A stretch of 51,201 nt of DNA. Origin: Anaerolineae bacterium. Its GTDB lineage: Bacteria > Chloroflexota > Anaerolineae > 4572-78 > J111. This document shows, piece after piece, positions 9,247 to 16,203 of the stretch (its first letter is position 1; the number at the start of each line of letters is the position of its first letter). The translations under genes and the position numbers were made by a program. Under the pieces are notes generated by a model. That model was not told the DNA's origin. It did no database searches and was given only the letters and a program-made list of their open reading frames with translations. The DNA lies in assembly GCA_023151115.1 (NCBI GenBank), contig JAKLJP010000049.1:1-51201 (forward strand), in the 5' to 3' direction.

Positions 9247-10392
9247 TCAGCCGATCAGCCTGCCGGCCAAGTCATAAAGATATCCAAATACAATCGCCCC
9301 CACCAGCACAAAGGAGAGATAGAGGAAAAAGACGCGCCGGGTGGTCAAGCCCCAGACTGCCGCCATTGCCGGTAGGGTAGTTGTTGGGCCGGCAATGAGA
9401 AAGGCCAGGGCCGCGCCGGGGTCCATACCCTGAGCCAACAGGCCGCTAACCATCGGCAGAGCGGTCAATTCGGTGGTGTAGACCGGCACTCCGATCAAAG
9501 CGGCCATCAGGATAGCCCACTGATTCTGCTGGCCCAGGAGGCCGGCAATCCACTCGGAGGGAATGTACAGGATAATCAAGGCTTCCAGGAAGAAAGCCAA
9601 GGCCATAAACTTGGCGACCATCAGGCTGGCGCTCCAGGTTTCGTTGAGCAGGCGTTGGCGGAAGGAAGCAGGTTTAAGGCTGCAACTGCTTTCAGCCGCC
9701 GGGGTGCTGGATGGGCCACACCCGGAGGAATCGCAACTCGAAGATGGTACGGAAGCGACCGCCAAAGGCTGCCAGCTATTGGTTAAGGTAATTTCGGCTG
9801 AACTATGACAGCAGGCCGTTTCGGTCGCTAGAGGGGTATTTCCGGCGGTGAAGCCTAACACCGGTGAAACGGTCAATCGTCGTTTGAAACTTTGCCAGCC
9901 TTCCTTCAAAAGCGCCCCATAACCCTGCACCGAGCTTGGTTTTCGCGTGCGCAAGATTTCTGCGCCCAACCAGCCCTGCTGAACGACAAAATGGGTGATA
10001 AAGCCGGCGCTCAAACTGAGCAGGAGGGTAGATATCAGTCGCCACACGGCCAGCTCCCAGCCAATGGTGGCCACGCTCAAGAAAAACACTTCGGGATCCA
10101 TCGAAGGGGAAGCAATCCAGAAGGCCATCACCGGGGCCAGCGGCACGCCGCCGATAAGCAAGGTGGCTACGACCGGGATGACGCCACAAGAACAGAAAGG
10201 GCTGAAGGCGCCCACGGCGGTCGCCAGGAAAATGGCGACAAGGGGTTGAGCGGCAAAGGCGCGGTTAATATACTTTGCCGCACCTGACATTTGCACCGCT
10301 ACGGCCAAGGGAATGGTAATCAAGAGGTACGGCCAGACGTGTAGAAAGGCATTGATCATAAATTGGACAATGGCTATAATAGGATCAAACAT
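9247..10392 (-). CDS. DUF318/ArsP-family permease with Cys-rich loop
   Basis: A 381-residue permease. The motif SPFCSCGVIPVVATLLIGGVPLAPVMAFWIASPSMDP (about residues 64-100; C67, C69) is the signature of the DUF318 family, which includes ArsP (trivalent organoarsenical efflux) and SO_0444-type Cu/Zn efflux proteins. Two helix bundles are separated by a cytoplasmic loop of about 60 residues carrying C194, C195, H196, C220, C225 and C237, a likely metal(loid) site. The start has AAGGAG 8 bp upstream of ATG. An ATTGT-N6-ACGAT operator lies at 10410-10425, shared with two other promoters and pointing to control by the ArsR at 11625. A role in arsenic or soft-metal export is inferred. Confidence 0.8.
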   Translation of the reverse strand: MFDPIIAIVQFMINAFLHVWPYLLITIPLAVAVQMSGAAKYINRAFAAQPLVAIFLATAVGAFSPFCSCGVIPVVATLLIGGVPLAPVMAFWIASPSMDPEVFFLSVATIGWELAVWRLISTLLLSLSAGFITHFVVQQGWLGAEILRTRKPSSVQGYGALLKEGWQSFKRRLTVSPVLGFTAGNTPLATETACCHSSAEITLTNSWQPLAVASVPSSSCDSSGCGPSSTPAAESSCSLKPASFRQRLLNETWSASLMVAKFMALAFFLEALIILYIPSEWIAGLLGQQNQWAILMAALIGVPVYTTELTALPMVSGLLAQGMDPGAALAFLIAGPTTTLPAMAAVWGLTTRRVFFLYLSFVLVGAIVFGYLYDLAGRLIG

Positions 10393-10409
10393 TGTTCTAT
10401 CTCCTTTAT

Positions 10410-10425
10410 ATTGTAAAATTACGAT
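10410..10425. promoter_or_regulatory. ArsR-type operator copy 1
   Basis: ATTGTAAAATTACGAT, a near-perfect 16-bp palindrome, lies 18 bp before the ArsP-like start codon. It matches the ATCGT-N6-ACGAT sites at 11544 and 11978, with one base changed in the left arm. Confidence 0.7.
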
Positions 10426-10446
10426 GAAATCAGCTAAAAAATAACC

Positions 10447-10509
10447 TTAAATCGGAGCATCAGCTTTTAACTCCACCAGGCAACAATCGCCGCCGCAGGT
10501 GGGTAACAT
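10447..10509 (-). CDS. 20-residue Cys-rich microprotein (CGGDCC)
   Basis: A tiny frame encodes MLPTCGGDCCLVELKADAPI and ends in TAA. It has a textbook ribosome site (AAGGAG, 9 bp before ATG). It lies between the EamA gene and the ArsP-like permease on the same strand, in a region with ArsR operators. The three Cys in CGGDCC could bind As(III), Zn or Cu. I do not recognise the family. It could be a small metal-binding peptide, a leader peptide for the permease, or chance; the ribosome site and position argue against chance. Not a known metallothionein by length. Confidence 0.5.
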   Translation of the reverse strand: MLPTCGGDCCLVELKADAPI

Positions 10510-10555
10510 AGTTTAATTCTCCTTGATAAAATTTGGTTTCCACAAGCCTGAGCGA

Positions 10556-11527
10556 TCAGCCAACGCCAGTTACATTTTCAGATTGAAGTCTCTCTATTTT
10601 TAGAAAGTTCTCCCTATTTTGGAAACGCAGCATGGTCATAACGGCCGCCAGAATTAAGGCAGCTCCGATCCATTGGACGGCAGCCAAACGTTCTCCCAAG
10701 AAAAGATAAGCCCCGCCGACGGCGAAGATGGGGATGAGGTTGAGGAAAAGACCGGCCAGGCTGGCCGGTATCCGTTTCAAACCCGTGATATAAAACCAAA
10801 AAGCCAGGGCATAGTAGACAATGCCGGAAGCAACGGCCCACAACCAGGCACTTAAACTTATCGCCGTCAGGCTGGTCCCTAATTCAAGCGGCCAGATCAG
10901 CAAGGCCCAAAGGAGGGCCGCCGTCTGTTGCAGCGCCACCAGCAGCACCGGATCGAGAGTAGCCGCGTCGCGGCGAGTCAGCACGGTGTACAGGGCACAG
11001 CACAAAACGCCGGCCAGGATGAGCAAGTTACCGCTGAAGGAACCACTATTGTCCATGCCGGCGTTGACTCCGATTACCAGAAACACGCCAGCGATAGCCA
11101 GCAGTGAACAAGCCAGCAGCGCCGGGGTCAACCGCTCGCGGAGAATGAACCAGGCCAGACCCAATATCAGAACGGGTTCAGCCGCCCAAAGTAGGGCCGA
11201 CATACTGGCCGTGGTCAGCGACAGACCCAGCAAGCTGAAGGTGTAGGCCAAACCGGGATTAAGCAGGCCGATCAGGCCCAGTCGAAAGGTCTCTCGGCGC
11301 AGCGGGACTCGTATGCGCTGTACAGCGACAACAGCCCACAGAAAGGTCAGGCTGGCGACCAGTTGGACAACCAGGAGGGTGAGGGGCGGAAGGTAGCCCA
11401 AGACGCCTTTGCTCATCACCGCGCCTGCTCCCCAGCAAGCGGCCGCCAGGGTCATGGCCAGAACGAAACCCCCATTGGACAGACTTTTGACGATGGCTTG
11501 ATGGCTTTTGGCTAAAGTTTGGTTCAT
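10556..11527 (-). CDS. EamA/DMT-superfamily transporter
   Basis: A 323-residue drug/metabolite transporter with ten hydrophobic helices in two EamA repeats; the first repeat includes AACWGAGAVMSKGVL, the second SGIVYYALAFWFYITGLKRIPASLAGLFLNLIPIFAV. Family members export amino acids, metabolites or drugs, so the substrate is unknown. A strong ATCGT-N6-ACGAT operator lies 17 bp upstream of its start (11544-11559), so it is probably derepressed with the arsR gene just upstream. The start has a weak AAAGGTAG ribosome site. Confidence 0.8.
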   Translation of the reverse strand: MNQTLAKSHQAIVKSLSNGGFVLAMTLAAACWGAGAVMSKGVLGYLPPLTLLVVQLVASLTFLWAVVAVQRIRVPLRRETFRLGLIGLLNPGLAYTFSLLGLSLTTASMSALLWAAEPVLILGLAWFILRERLTPALLACSLLAIAGVFLVIGVNAGMDNSGSFSGNLLILAGVLCCALYTVLTRRDAATLDPVLLVALQQTAALLWALLIWPLELGTSLTAISLSAWLWAVASGIVYYALAFWFYITGLKRIPASLAGLFLNLIPIFAVGGAYLFLGERLAAVQWIGAALILAAVMTMLRFQNRENFLKIERLQSENVTGVG

Positions 11528-11543
11528 CAGCGCTACCTTTTAC

Positions 11544-11559
11544 ATCGTAAAAAAACGAT
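11544..11559. promoter_or_regulatory. ArsR-type operator copy 2
   Basis: ATCGTAAAAAAACGAT, a palindrome with perfect 5-bp arms, lies between arsR and the EamA gene, just before the EamA start. Confidence 0.7.
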
Positions 11560-11624
11560 AAAAATTTATAAAAAATAACGGCTCAAGTGTGGGGAATATT
11601 CTCCCTCAACTGATCCGTGGCTGG

Positions 11625-11960
11625 CTAAAAAATCTCGCCCACCCTGGCTTTGAACCAGGCAATATTCTCTTCGTTCAGCCAGTAGCATACGGCTGGTCCT
11701 TCGGTGACGCCGCTAATCCAGCCAGCCTCGCGCAGCACTTTCAAATGTTGGGATACCGTTGCCTGGGCAATTGGTAAAAATTCGACAATATCGCCGGTGA
11801 TGCAGCCGGGTCGGGTGACCAGGAATTTCATAATTTCAAAGCGAATCGGGTTGCCCAAGGCTTTGAACATTTGGACCAGCCGCTCCTGCTCTGCGCCAGA
11901 AATATCTAAAGTGCAGCAGGGAGGTGGAACGGTTATAGGCTCATGGGTAAGGGTTATCAT
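11625..11960 (-). CDS. arsR: ArsR/SmtB-family repressor with CgArsR-like Cys site
   Basis: A 111-residue winged-helix repressor (LGNPIRFEIMKFL, then PIAQATVSQHLKVLREAGWI recognition helix). Cysteines C15, C16 and C53 match the positions C15/C16/C55 that bind As(III) in Corynebacterium CgArsR, rather than the ELCVCDL site of plasmid ArsR. This suggests an arsenite or antimonite sensor. It has a strong promoter with the operator at the start point (11978-12028), so it is autoregulated, and the same palindrome occurs before the EamA and ArsP-like genes. The cysteine assignment is seen directly; the ligand is inferred. Confidence 0.85.
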   Translation of the reverse strand: MITLTHEPITVPPPCCTLDISGAEQERLVQMFKALGNPIRFEIMKFLVTRPGCITGDIVEFLPIAQATVSQHLKVLREAGWISGVTEGPAVCYWLNEENIAWFKARVGEIF

Positions 11961-11977
11961 GTTTCAAACTATCCTTA

Positions 11978-12028
11978 ATCGTATTTTTACGATGAGCATA
12001 GTATATAACATGATTAGAAGTTTGTCAA
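11978..12028 (-). promoter_or_regulatory. arsR promoter and operator (copy 3)
   Basis: On the minus strand, TTGACA (12023-12028), a 17-bp spacer and TATACT (12000-12005) form a near-consensus sigma-70 promoter. ATCGTATTTTTACGAT (11978-11993), a perfect 5-bp-arm palindrome, covers the expected start point. Confidence 0.8.
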
Positions 12029-12123
12029 GCCCTCAATTTTCTAGCTCGGCTCTCTATCTTCATAAAGGACGCAAAATTACGGGAAAATCAGTTTACCACG
12101 TTATGACTTAAACATGGCGTTCC

Positions 12124-12153
12124 TTGAAATGAAAGGGTGGGTCAGTTACAAAA
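12124..12153. repeat. Degenerate copy of the 5.4-kb repeat end
   Basis: TTGAAATGAAAGGGTGGGTC followed by AGTTACAAAA resembles the right end of the repeat at 5381-5494 (TCGAAATGACATGGCTGAGT then AGTTACAAAA). It lies between arsR and merR. Confidence 0.4.
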
Positions 12154-12180
12154 TTTTGCCTGTGTCATAATGATACCCTC

Positions 12181-12211
12181 TTGACATTCCAGTTACTGGA
12201 AGGTGTATAAT
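12181..12211 (+). promoter_or_regulatory. MerR-type promoter with 19-bp spacer
   Basis: TTGACA (12181-12186) and TATAAT (12206-12211) are separated by 19 bp, the long spacer typical of MerR-activated promoters. A perfect palindrome TTCCAGT-T-ACTGGAA lies in the spacer. Bound regulator should distort the DNA when metal is present. The promoter drives merR itself and the downstream chaperone. Confidence 0.85.
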
Positions 12212-12242
12212 GCAATATCATCAAGGTCAGGAGAAAATCATA

Positions 12243-12668
12243 ATGAGTGAAAAACCAACGACTGATGATCTTCGCATTGGCAACCTGGCTCAAGCGAGCG
12301 GCGTTCCCACCAAAACGATCCGTTTTTATGAAGAGATTGGCTTACTCCCCCCAGCTCAGCGCGCCGAGAATGGCTACCGGCTCTATGGGGGAAAAGACGT
12401 GCGGCGGCTGCGCTTCATCCGCAATGCCCGCAGTTTAGGCTTTACCCTGGATGATCTTAAAGAAGTGCTGGCTCTGCGAGATCGAGGTGAAGCGCCCTGT
12501 CGTTATGTGGCTCAGTTGCTTGAGGCCAAAGCAACTGAGATCGAAGAACGAATTCGCCAGTTGCAAGACCTCCAACAAGATTTGCAGCAGTTAGTGAGCC
12601 AGGCGGGTAACTTGCCCGACGATATCGAGATGAAACGGTGCGTTTGTCACTTGATCTATAATCGCTGA
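12243..12668 (+). CDS. MerR-family metal-responsive regulator
   Basis: A 141-residue MerR protein: winged helix (IGNLAQASGVPTKTIRFYEEIGLLPPAQRAENGYRLYG) and a dimerisation helix. Cys in EAPCRYV and in the tail KRCVCHLI match the metal-binding positions of ZntR/MerR/CadR-like members, so the ligand is probably a soft or divalent metal. The start is the ATG at 12243 with AGGAG upstream; a longer reading from 12210 overlaps the -10 box and is rejected. It is autoregulated through the 19-bp-spacer promoter and co-transcribed with the metallochaperone 12 bp downstream. Confidence 0.85.
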   Translation: MSEKPTTDDLRIGNLAQASGVPTKTIRFYEEIGLLPPAQRAENGYRLYGGKDVRRLRFIRNARSLGFTLDDLKEVLALRDRGEAPCRYVAQLLEAKATEIEERIRQLQDLQQDLQQLVSQAGNLPDDIEMKRCVCHLIYNR

Positions 12669-12680
12669 AAGGTAACTTTG

Positions 12681-13244
12681 ATGGCCATGTCTCAAAATTG
12701 CTGTACGCCGGTTGACGGCGATCAAAAAGAAGTCCATCTGAATGAAGCAAGCTGCTGCGTTCCGGTTTGGGTTGGTAAGGACCGGAAATTGGCTACAGCG
12801 CAGACCAATCGCTGTCCAACCTGCGGACAAAAGGGCAAAAAGATTGATAACCTTACGCTAAAGGCCATGCTCCAGGTGAGCCTGCGGGCGGTGCGTGAGG
12901 TCCCCTACCTTTTTTGCCGCACGGCCGGCTGCCCGGTCGTCTACTTTGCCGCCGATGGCATACAAGTTTTCACAAAAGATCAAATCCGGGTCCCGGTGCA
13001 TCAAAAAGAACCGGACAATGACCATATACCGGTCTGCTACTGCTTCTGCCACAGCCCGGCCACCATTCGCGCCGAATGGCTGGCGACAGGCCGGAGTACG
13101 GTTGTCGAGGAAATCGAAGCCGGGATCAAAGCAGGCCAATGCGCCTGCGAGATACGGAACCCGCAGGGGAGTTGCTGCCTGGGCAATGTCAGCGCCGTAG
13201 TGAAACGATTATGCCTCATTAAAACCACTGCCGTCCCCACATAA
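12681..13244 (+). CDS. CopZ-N-terminal-like 2Fe-2S and zinc metallochaperone
   Basis: A 187-residue Cys-rich protein. An N-terminal CC and CCVP are followed by a CPTCGQKG zinc-ribbon-like pair, then CYCFCHS, and the C-terminal GQCACEIRNPQGSCCLG, which resembles the BFD-like 2Fe-2S-binding end of Archaeoglobus CopZ N-terminal domains. The HMA copper domain of full CopZ is missing, so it belongs to the putative iron-sulfur-binding metallochaperone group. It follows merR in an operon (start ATG 12681, AAAGG upstream). It probably delivers or reduces metal, perhaps copper; the metal is not determined. Its last 26 bp overlap an antisense YnfA remnant. Confidence 0.75.
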   Translation: MAMSQNCCTPVDGDQKEVHLNEASCCVPVWVGKDRKLATAQTNRCPTCGQKGKKIDNLTLKAMLQVSLRAVREVPYLFCRTAGCPVVYFAADGIQVFTKDQIRVPVHQKEPDNDHIPVCYCFCHSPATIRAEWLATGRSTVVEEIEAGIKAGQCACEIRNPQGSCCLGNVSAVVKRLCLIKTTAVPT

Positions 13245-13353
13245 TTACTGCCACCCCGACCAGGGCAATAACTGCGCCGAGCAGGTCAAAACGATCAGGC
13301 TGCCAGCCATCTATCCTGGGTATGAGAGTACCCAAAACGTACTTCAAGTTGCC
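13219..13353 (-). pseudogene. YnfA/UPF0060 membrane protein remnant
   Basis: The minus strand encodes RIDGWQPDRFDLLGAVIALV and then GVAVIMWGRQWF before a stop. This matches the C-terminal helix of YnfA (pattern VDG-RPDR-DLIGA-ICLVG-A-I). Upstream the frame meets a TGA, while a YGG-like piece (TACGGAGGG) sits in another frame near 13375, so the gene is truncated and frameshifted. YnfA genes often occur with metal regulators. The rest of the interval to 13430 holds no other gene. Confidence 0.6.
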
Positions 13354-13430
13354 TCACCCCTACGAGCTCCCTCCGTAGGATTGTGGTATAAGCCAGATAT
13401 TTCAAAAGTTATAGGTTAGCCATACTGGAG

Positions 13431-14102
13431 TTACTGCTCACCGGAGGAGGTATTTAACTCGGTCATCTCACCTGTGACCATAAAGACAACCCGTTCGCAA
13501 ATGTTGGTCACACGATCGGCGGTGCGCTCCAGGTTGTGGGCGGCCCACAACAGGTAATTGGATTGATCTATATTTTGCGGGTTAGATAGGATGAGGGTTA
13601 TTAGCTCACGATTCACCTGATTGTACAAGTTATCTACTTCATCATCTTTGGGCGGAATAGAACGGGCCAGCCAGACGTCACGCTTGATAAAGGCTTCTAA
13701 AGATTGGCGGAGCATAGCGCAAGCTTTTTCAGCCATGCGTGGAATATCCACCAGCGGTTTGATGAGTTCCCCTTCGCCAATCAATAGATTAATGTTGGCA
13801 ATCCCCTTGGCGTAATCCCCCATCCGTTCCAGTTCAGAGGCAATACTTAACACCGCCGCCAGGGTGCGCATGTCGCCCGCCGCCGGTTGTTGGGTAGCGA
13901 TGAGGGTCAAGGTATCGTGTTCAATGGCAAAACGTTTCTCATTGACCTGACGATCATAGGCAATAAGCCGGTGCGAACCGGCCATATCACGTCGCTTAAG
14001 TGCATCAACTGAGTCTATCAGGTATTCTTCAACCATGCTGCCCAATGTCAGGATATTGTCTTGCAGACGCTGTAATTCTCGTTCAAAGGTTTCTCTGGTC
14101 AT
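13431..14102 (-). CDS. phoU: PhoU phosphate-signalling protein (copy 1)
   Basis: A 223-residue all-helical protein of two PhoU repeats, with the metal-binding acidic pattern ASELERMGDYAKGI and AHNLERTADRVTNICE. PhoU links the Pst transporter to the phosphate two-component system and restrains uptake. The start is the ATG at 14102 with AAGGAG upstream; a longer reading to 14192 crosses a repeat and is rejected. Last gene of the pst minus-strand cluster, in tandem with a second PhoU, which may form a heteromeric regulator. Confidence 0.9.
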   Translation of the reverse strand: MTRETFERELQRLQDNILTLGSMVEEYLIDSVDALKRRDMAGSHRLIAYDRQVNEKRFAIEHDTLTLIATQQPAAGDMRTLAAVLSIASELERMGDYAKGIANINLLIGEGELIKPLVDIPRMAEKACAMLRQSLEAFIKRDVWLARSIPPKDDEVDNLYNQVNRELITLILSNPQNIDQSNYLLWAAHNLERTADRVTNICERVVFMVTGEMTELNTSSGEQ

Positions 14103-14119
14103 GAATAGCTCCTTCATAA

Positions 14120-14178
14120 ATAAAGAGGCGAGGACTCGTGAGGCGAAGAGGCGAGGAGATTCTGCGCCTCCTCGCGTC
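14120..14178. repeat. Purine-rich hairpin repeat
   Basis: Repeats of GAGGCGAAGAGGCGAGGAG are followed by CTCCTCGC, giving a hairpin between the two phoU genes. A close relative with a perfect 15-bp stem lies at 45819-45864. Confidence 0.55.
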
Positions 14179-14193
14179 ATTTTCATTTTCAAT

Positions 14194-14862
14194 TCATCTG
14201 GCGCTGCCGTTTAACTCTTTCATCTCGCCGGTTATGGCAAAGATGACCCACTCACAAATATTGAGGACCCGATCGGCAGTGCGCTCCAGATTGTGGGCCA
14301 CGCGAGACAAAGCGGTAGCCTGGCCGGCGCCCTGCGTGTCGGTTTTGAGTAAAACAACAAGCGCCTGGTGGGCCTCCTGGTAAAGCCGGTCCACTTCATC
14401 ATCTTGCTTTGGAATGGCTCGGGCTATCATTATATCCCGCCGGGCCAAAGCCAACAGCGATTGGCGCAGCATCTCGCGCGCTTTCTGGCCCATCGCCGGC
14501 AGAGTTGAGAGAAAAGGTTCGGGTAAAGGCTGGTGAGCCTGGCTCAGGGTCGTTTGAGCGATACTGGCCGCGTAGCTACCCATCCGTTCCAACTCGGCGG
14601 CAATTTCCAATGCGGCTACCAGCAGCCGCAAGTCACCGGCCACCGGCTGTTGGGTAGCAATTTGTGATAAAATTTCGGCTTCGATAGCCAGACGCTTTTG
14701 GGTGATGAAACAGTTATCGGCTACCAGCCGTCCGGCGCCGGTCAAATCATGGCGGGTCAGAGCTTCTACCGCTGCGCCGAGGGCCGTATCCACCATGTCC
14801 CCCAATAGCAACACTTCCGTTTGCAAGGTTTGCAACTTTTGTTCAAATGTTTGCCGCAGCAC
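14194..14862 (-). CDS. phoU: PhoU phosphate-signalling protein (copy 2)
   Basis: A 222-residue PhoU with the same two-repeat plan (AAELERMGSYAASI and AHNLERTADRVLNICE). It resembles copy 1 throughout, so the two probably arose by duplication. It follows the arsenate reductase gene by 1 bp and precedes copy 1 across a hairpin repeat. Likely cytoplasmic, contacting PstB or a PhoR-type kinase not in this window. Confidence 0.9.
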   Translation of the reverse strand: MLRQTFEQKLQTLQTEVLLLGDMVDTALGAAVEALTRHDLTGAGRLVADNCFITQKRLAIEAEILSQIATQQPVAGDLRLLVAALEIAAELERMGSYAASIAQTTLSQAHQPLPEPFLSTLPAMGQKAREMLRQSLLALARRDIMIARAIPKQDDEVDRLYQEAHQALVVLLKTDTQGAGQATALSRVAHNLERTADRVLNICEWVIFAITGEMKELNGSAR

Positions 14863-14863
14863 C

Positions 14864-15304
14864 TCAAGCAGCCTCGGACGATTCCGGCAATTCTACGGCC
14901 GTCAGGTAATCCAAGACACGTTGGCGGATGTCATCCCGAACGGCTCGAAAGACCACCAATTGTTCCTCCGGACTGCCGGTTGCTTTGGCCGGGTCCGGAA
15001 AGCTGAGATGAGCTTTATGCCCCTGCCCCAGCCACACCGGGCAATCTTCGGCAGCGTCATCACAGACAGTTATTACAACATCGGGGCCAATATAGCGGAA
15101 CTCCTCCACCGATTTGGAACGGTTGCGCGAGATGTCAATATCAAACTCGGCCATAACTTGAATGGCTAACGGATGGACATAGCCCGCCGGTTTGGTTCCC
15201 GCCGAATAGGCTTCCCATTCATCACCCAGAAAGTAATTGACCAACCCTTCGGCCATTTGACTCCGGCACGAGTTGCCGGTGCAGAGGAAGAGGACTTGTT
15301 TCAT
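14864..15304 (-). CDS. arsC: Arsenate reductase, low-molecular-weight phosphatase fold (thioredoxin-type ArsC)
   Basis: 146 residues. The P-loop LCTGNSCRSQMAEG contains the catalytic CX5R, and a redox pair is suggested by VCDDAAEDCPVW. This is the ArsC family that reduces arsenate to arsenite with thioredoxin. The start at 15304 has GGAG 8 bp upstream; the GTG three codons earlier is less likely. It sits between pstB and the phoU genes, fitting entry of arsenate through the phosphate transporter. A plain tyrosine phosphatase is less likely because of the CDDAAEDCP motif. Confidence 0.85.
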   Translation of the reverse strand: MKQVLFLCTGNSCRSQMAEGLVNYFLGDEWEAYSAGTKPAGYVHPLAIQVMAEFDIDISRNRSKSVEEFRYIGPDVVITVCDDAAEDCPVWLGQGHKAHLSFPDPAKATGSPEEQLVVFRAVRDDIRQRVLDYLTAVELPESSEAA

Positions 15305-15323
15305 ACTTTTCACTCCAATTTTT

Positions 15324-15398
15324 GCAGAGGAGCAGGGGTGCGGAGGAGCAGGGGAGAAAGAAGATAAATTTCTCCCCTGCTCCCCTGCCCCTCTGCTC
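15324..15398. repeat. Purine/pyrimidine hairpin repeat between pstB and arsC
   Basis: A perfect 15-bp stem (GGAGCAGGGGAGAAA 15345-15359; TTTCTCCCCTGCTCC 15369-15383) with a 9-nt loop. The flanks (GCAGAGGAGCAGGGG and CCCCTCTGC) extend it. There is no T run, so it is a repeat or RNA-stability element rather than a clear terminator. Confidence 0.65.
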
Positions 15399-15408
15399 CC
15401 CCACTGTT

Positions 15409-16203
15409 TTACCCAAATCGTCCCGTAATATAATCCTCAGTTCGTTTATCCTTGGGATTGGTGAAAAGTTCCTGGGTGGGCCCGTATTCCACCAGCGCCC
15501 CGGCCCGGTCGGTACGATCCATCAGGTAGTAGGCGGTGTAGTCGGAGGCGCGGGCGGCCTGCTGCATATTGTGGGTGACAATGACGATGGTGTAATTCTG
15601 GACCAGCTCGCGCATCAAATCTTCAATCTTGAGGGTGGCGATGGGATCCAGAGCGGAGCAGGGTTCATCCATCAGGATAATATCGGGTTTGACGGCAATG
15701 GCCCGGGCAATGCACAGACGCTGCTGCTGCCCGCCCGACAACCCCAGCCCGCTTTGCTGCAGCTTGTCTTTGACCTCGTCCCACAAGGCGGCCTGGCGCA
15801 GCGATTGCTCTACCAAATCGTCCATGTTGCCCTTGAAGCCGTTGATCCGCGCCCCCCAGGCCACATTTTCATAAATTGATTTGGGGAAGGGGTTGGGTTT
15901 TTGGAAAACCATGCCAATCCGCCGCCGCACTTCAACCGGGTCTACCGAAGAGTCATAGAGATTTCGCCCGTGATACAAAATTTTGCCCTTCACATACGCG
16001 CCGGGGATCAAATCATTCATACGATTGAGCGAGCGCAGCACGGTGCTTTTACCGCAGCCCGAAGGGCCGATAAAAGCGGTGATTTTTTGCCGCTCAATTT
16101 TTAAGTTGACATCTTTAACCGCCCGAAAACTGCCGTAGAAACAATGAAGGTCCTGCAATTCCAGGGCATATTTTCCATTGCTTGAAAGCTTGTTCTCACT
16201 CAC
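15409..16203 (-). CDS. pstB: Phosphate ABC transporter ATPase PstB
   Basis: 264 residues. Walker [10 protein letters not shown], signature [14 protein letters not shown] and Walker [15 protein letters not shown] are all intact. The typical PstB feature [23 protein letters not shown] follows Walker A. It powers the PstAC channel from the cytoplasm. The start overlaps the pstA stop by 4 nt, so the two are coupled. Confidence 0.95.
   Translation of the reverse strand: MSENKLSSNGKYALELQDLHCFYGSFRAVKDVNLKIERQKITAFIGPSGCGKSTVLRSLNRMNDLIPGAYVKGKILYHGRNLYDSSVDPVEVRRRIGMVFQKPNPFPKSIYENVAWGARINGFKGNMDDLVEQSLRQAALWDEVKDKLQQSGLGLSGGQQQRLCIARAIAVKPDIILMDEPCSALDPIATLKIEDLMRELVQNYTIVIVTHNMQQAARASDYTAYYLMDRTDRAGALVEYGPTQELFTNPKDKRTEDYITGRFG

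Noticed and set aside
12165..12177. TGTCATAATGATA as another activator site before merR
   Set aside because: The arms are in the opposite order to the GTGA/TCAC motif and the MerR promoter needs no such activator.
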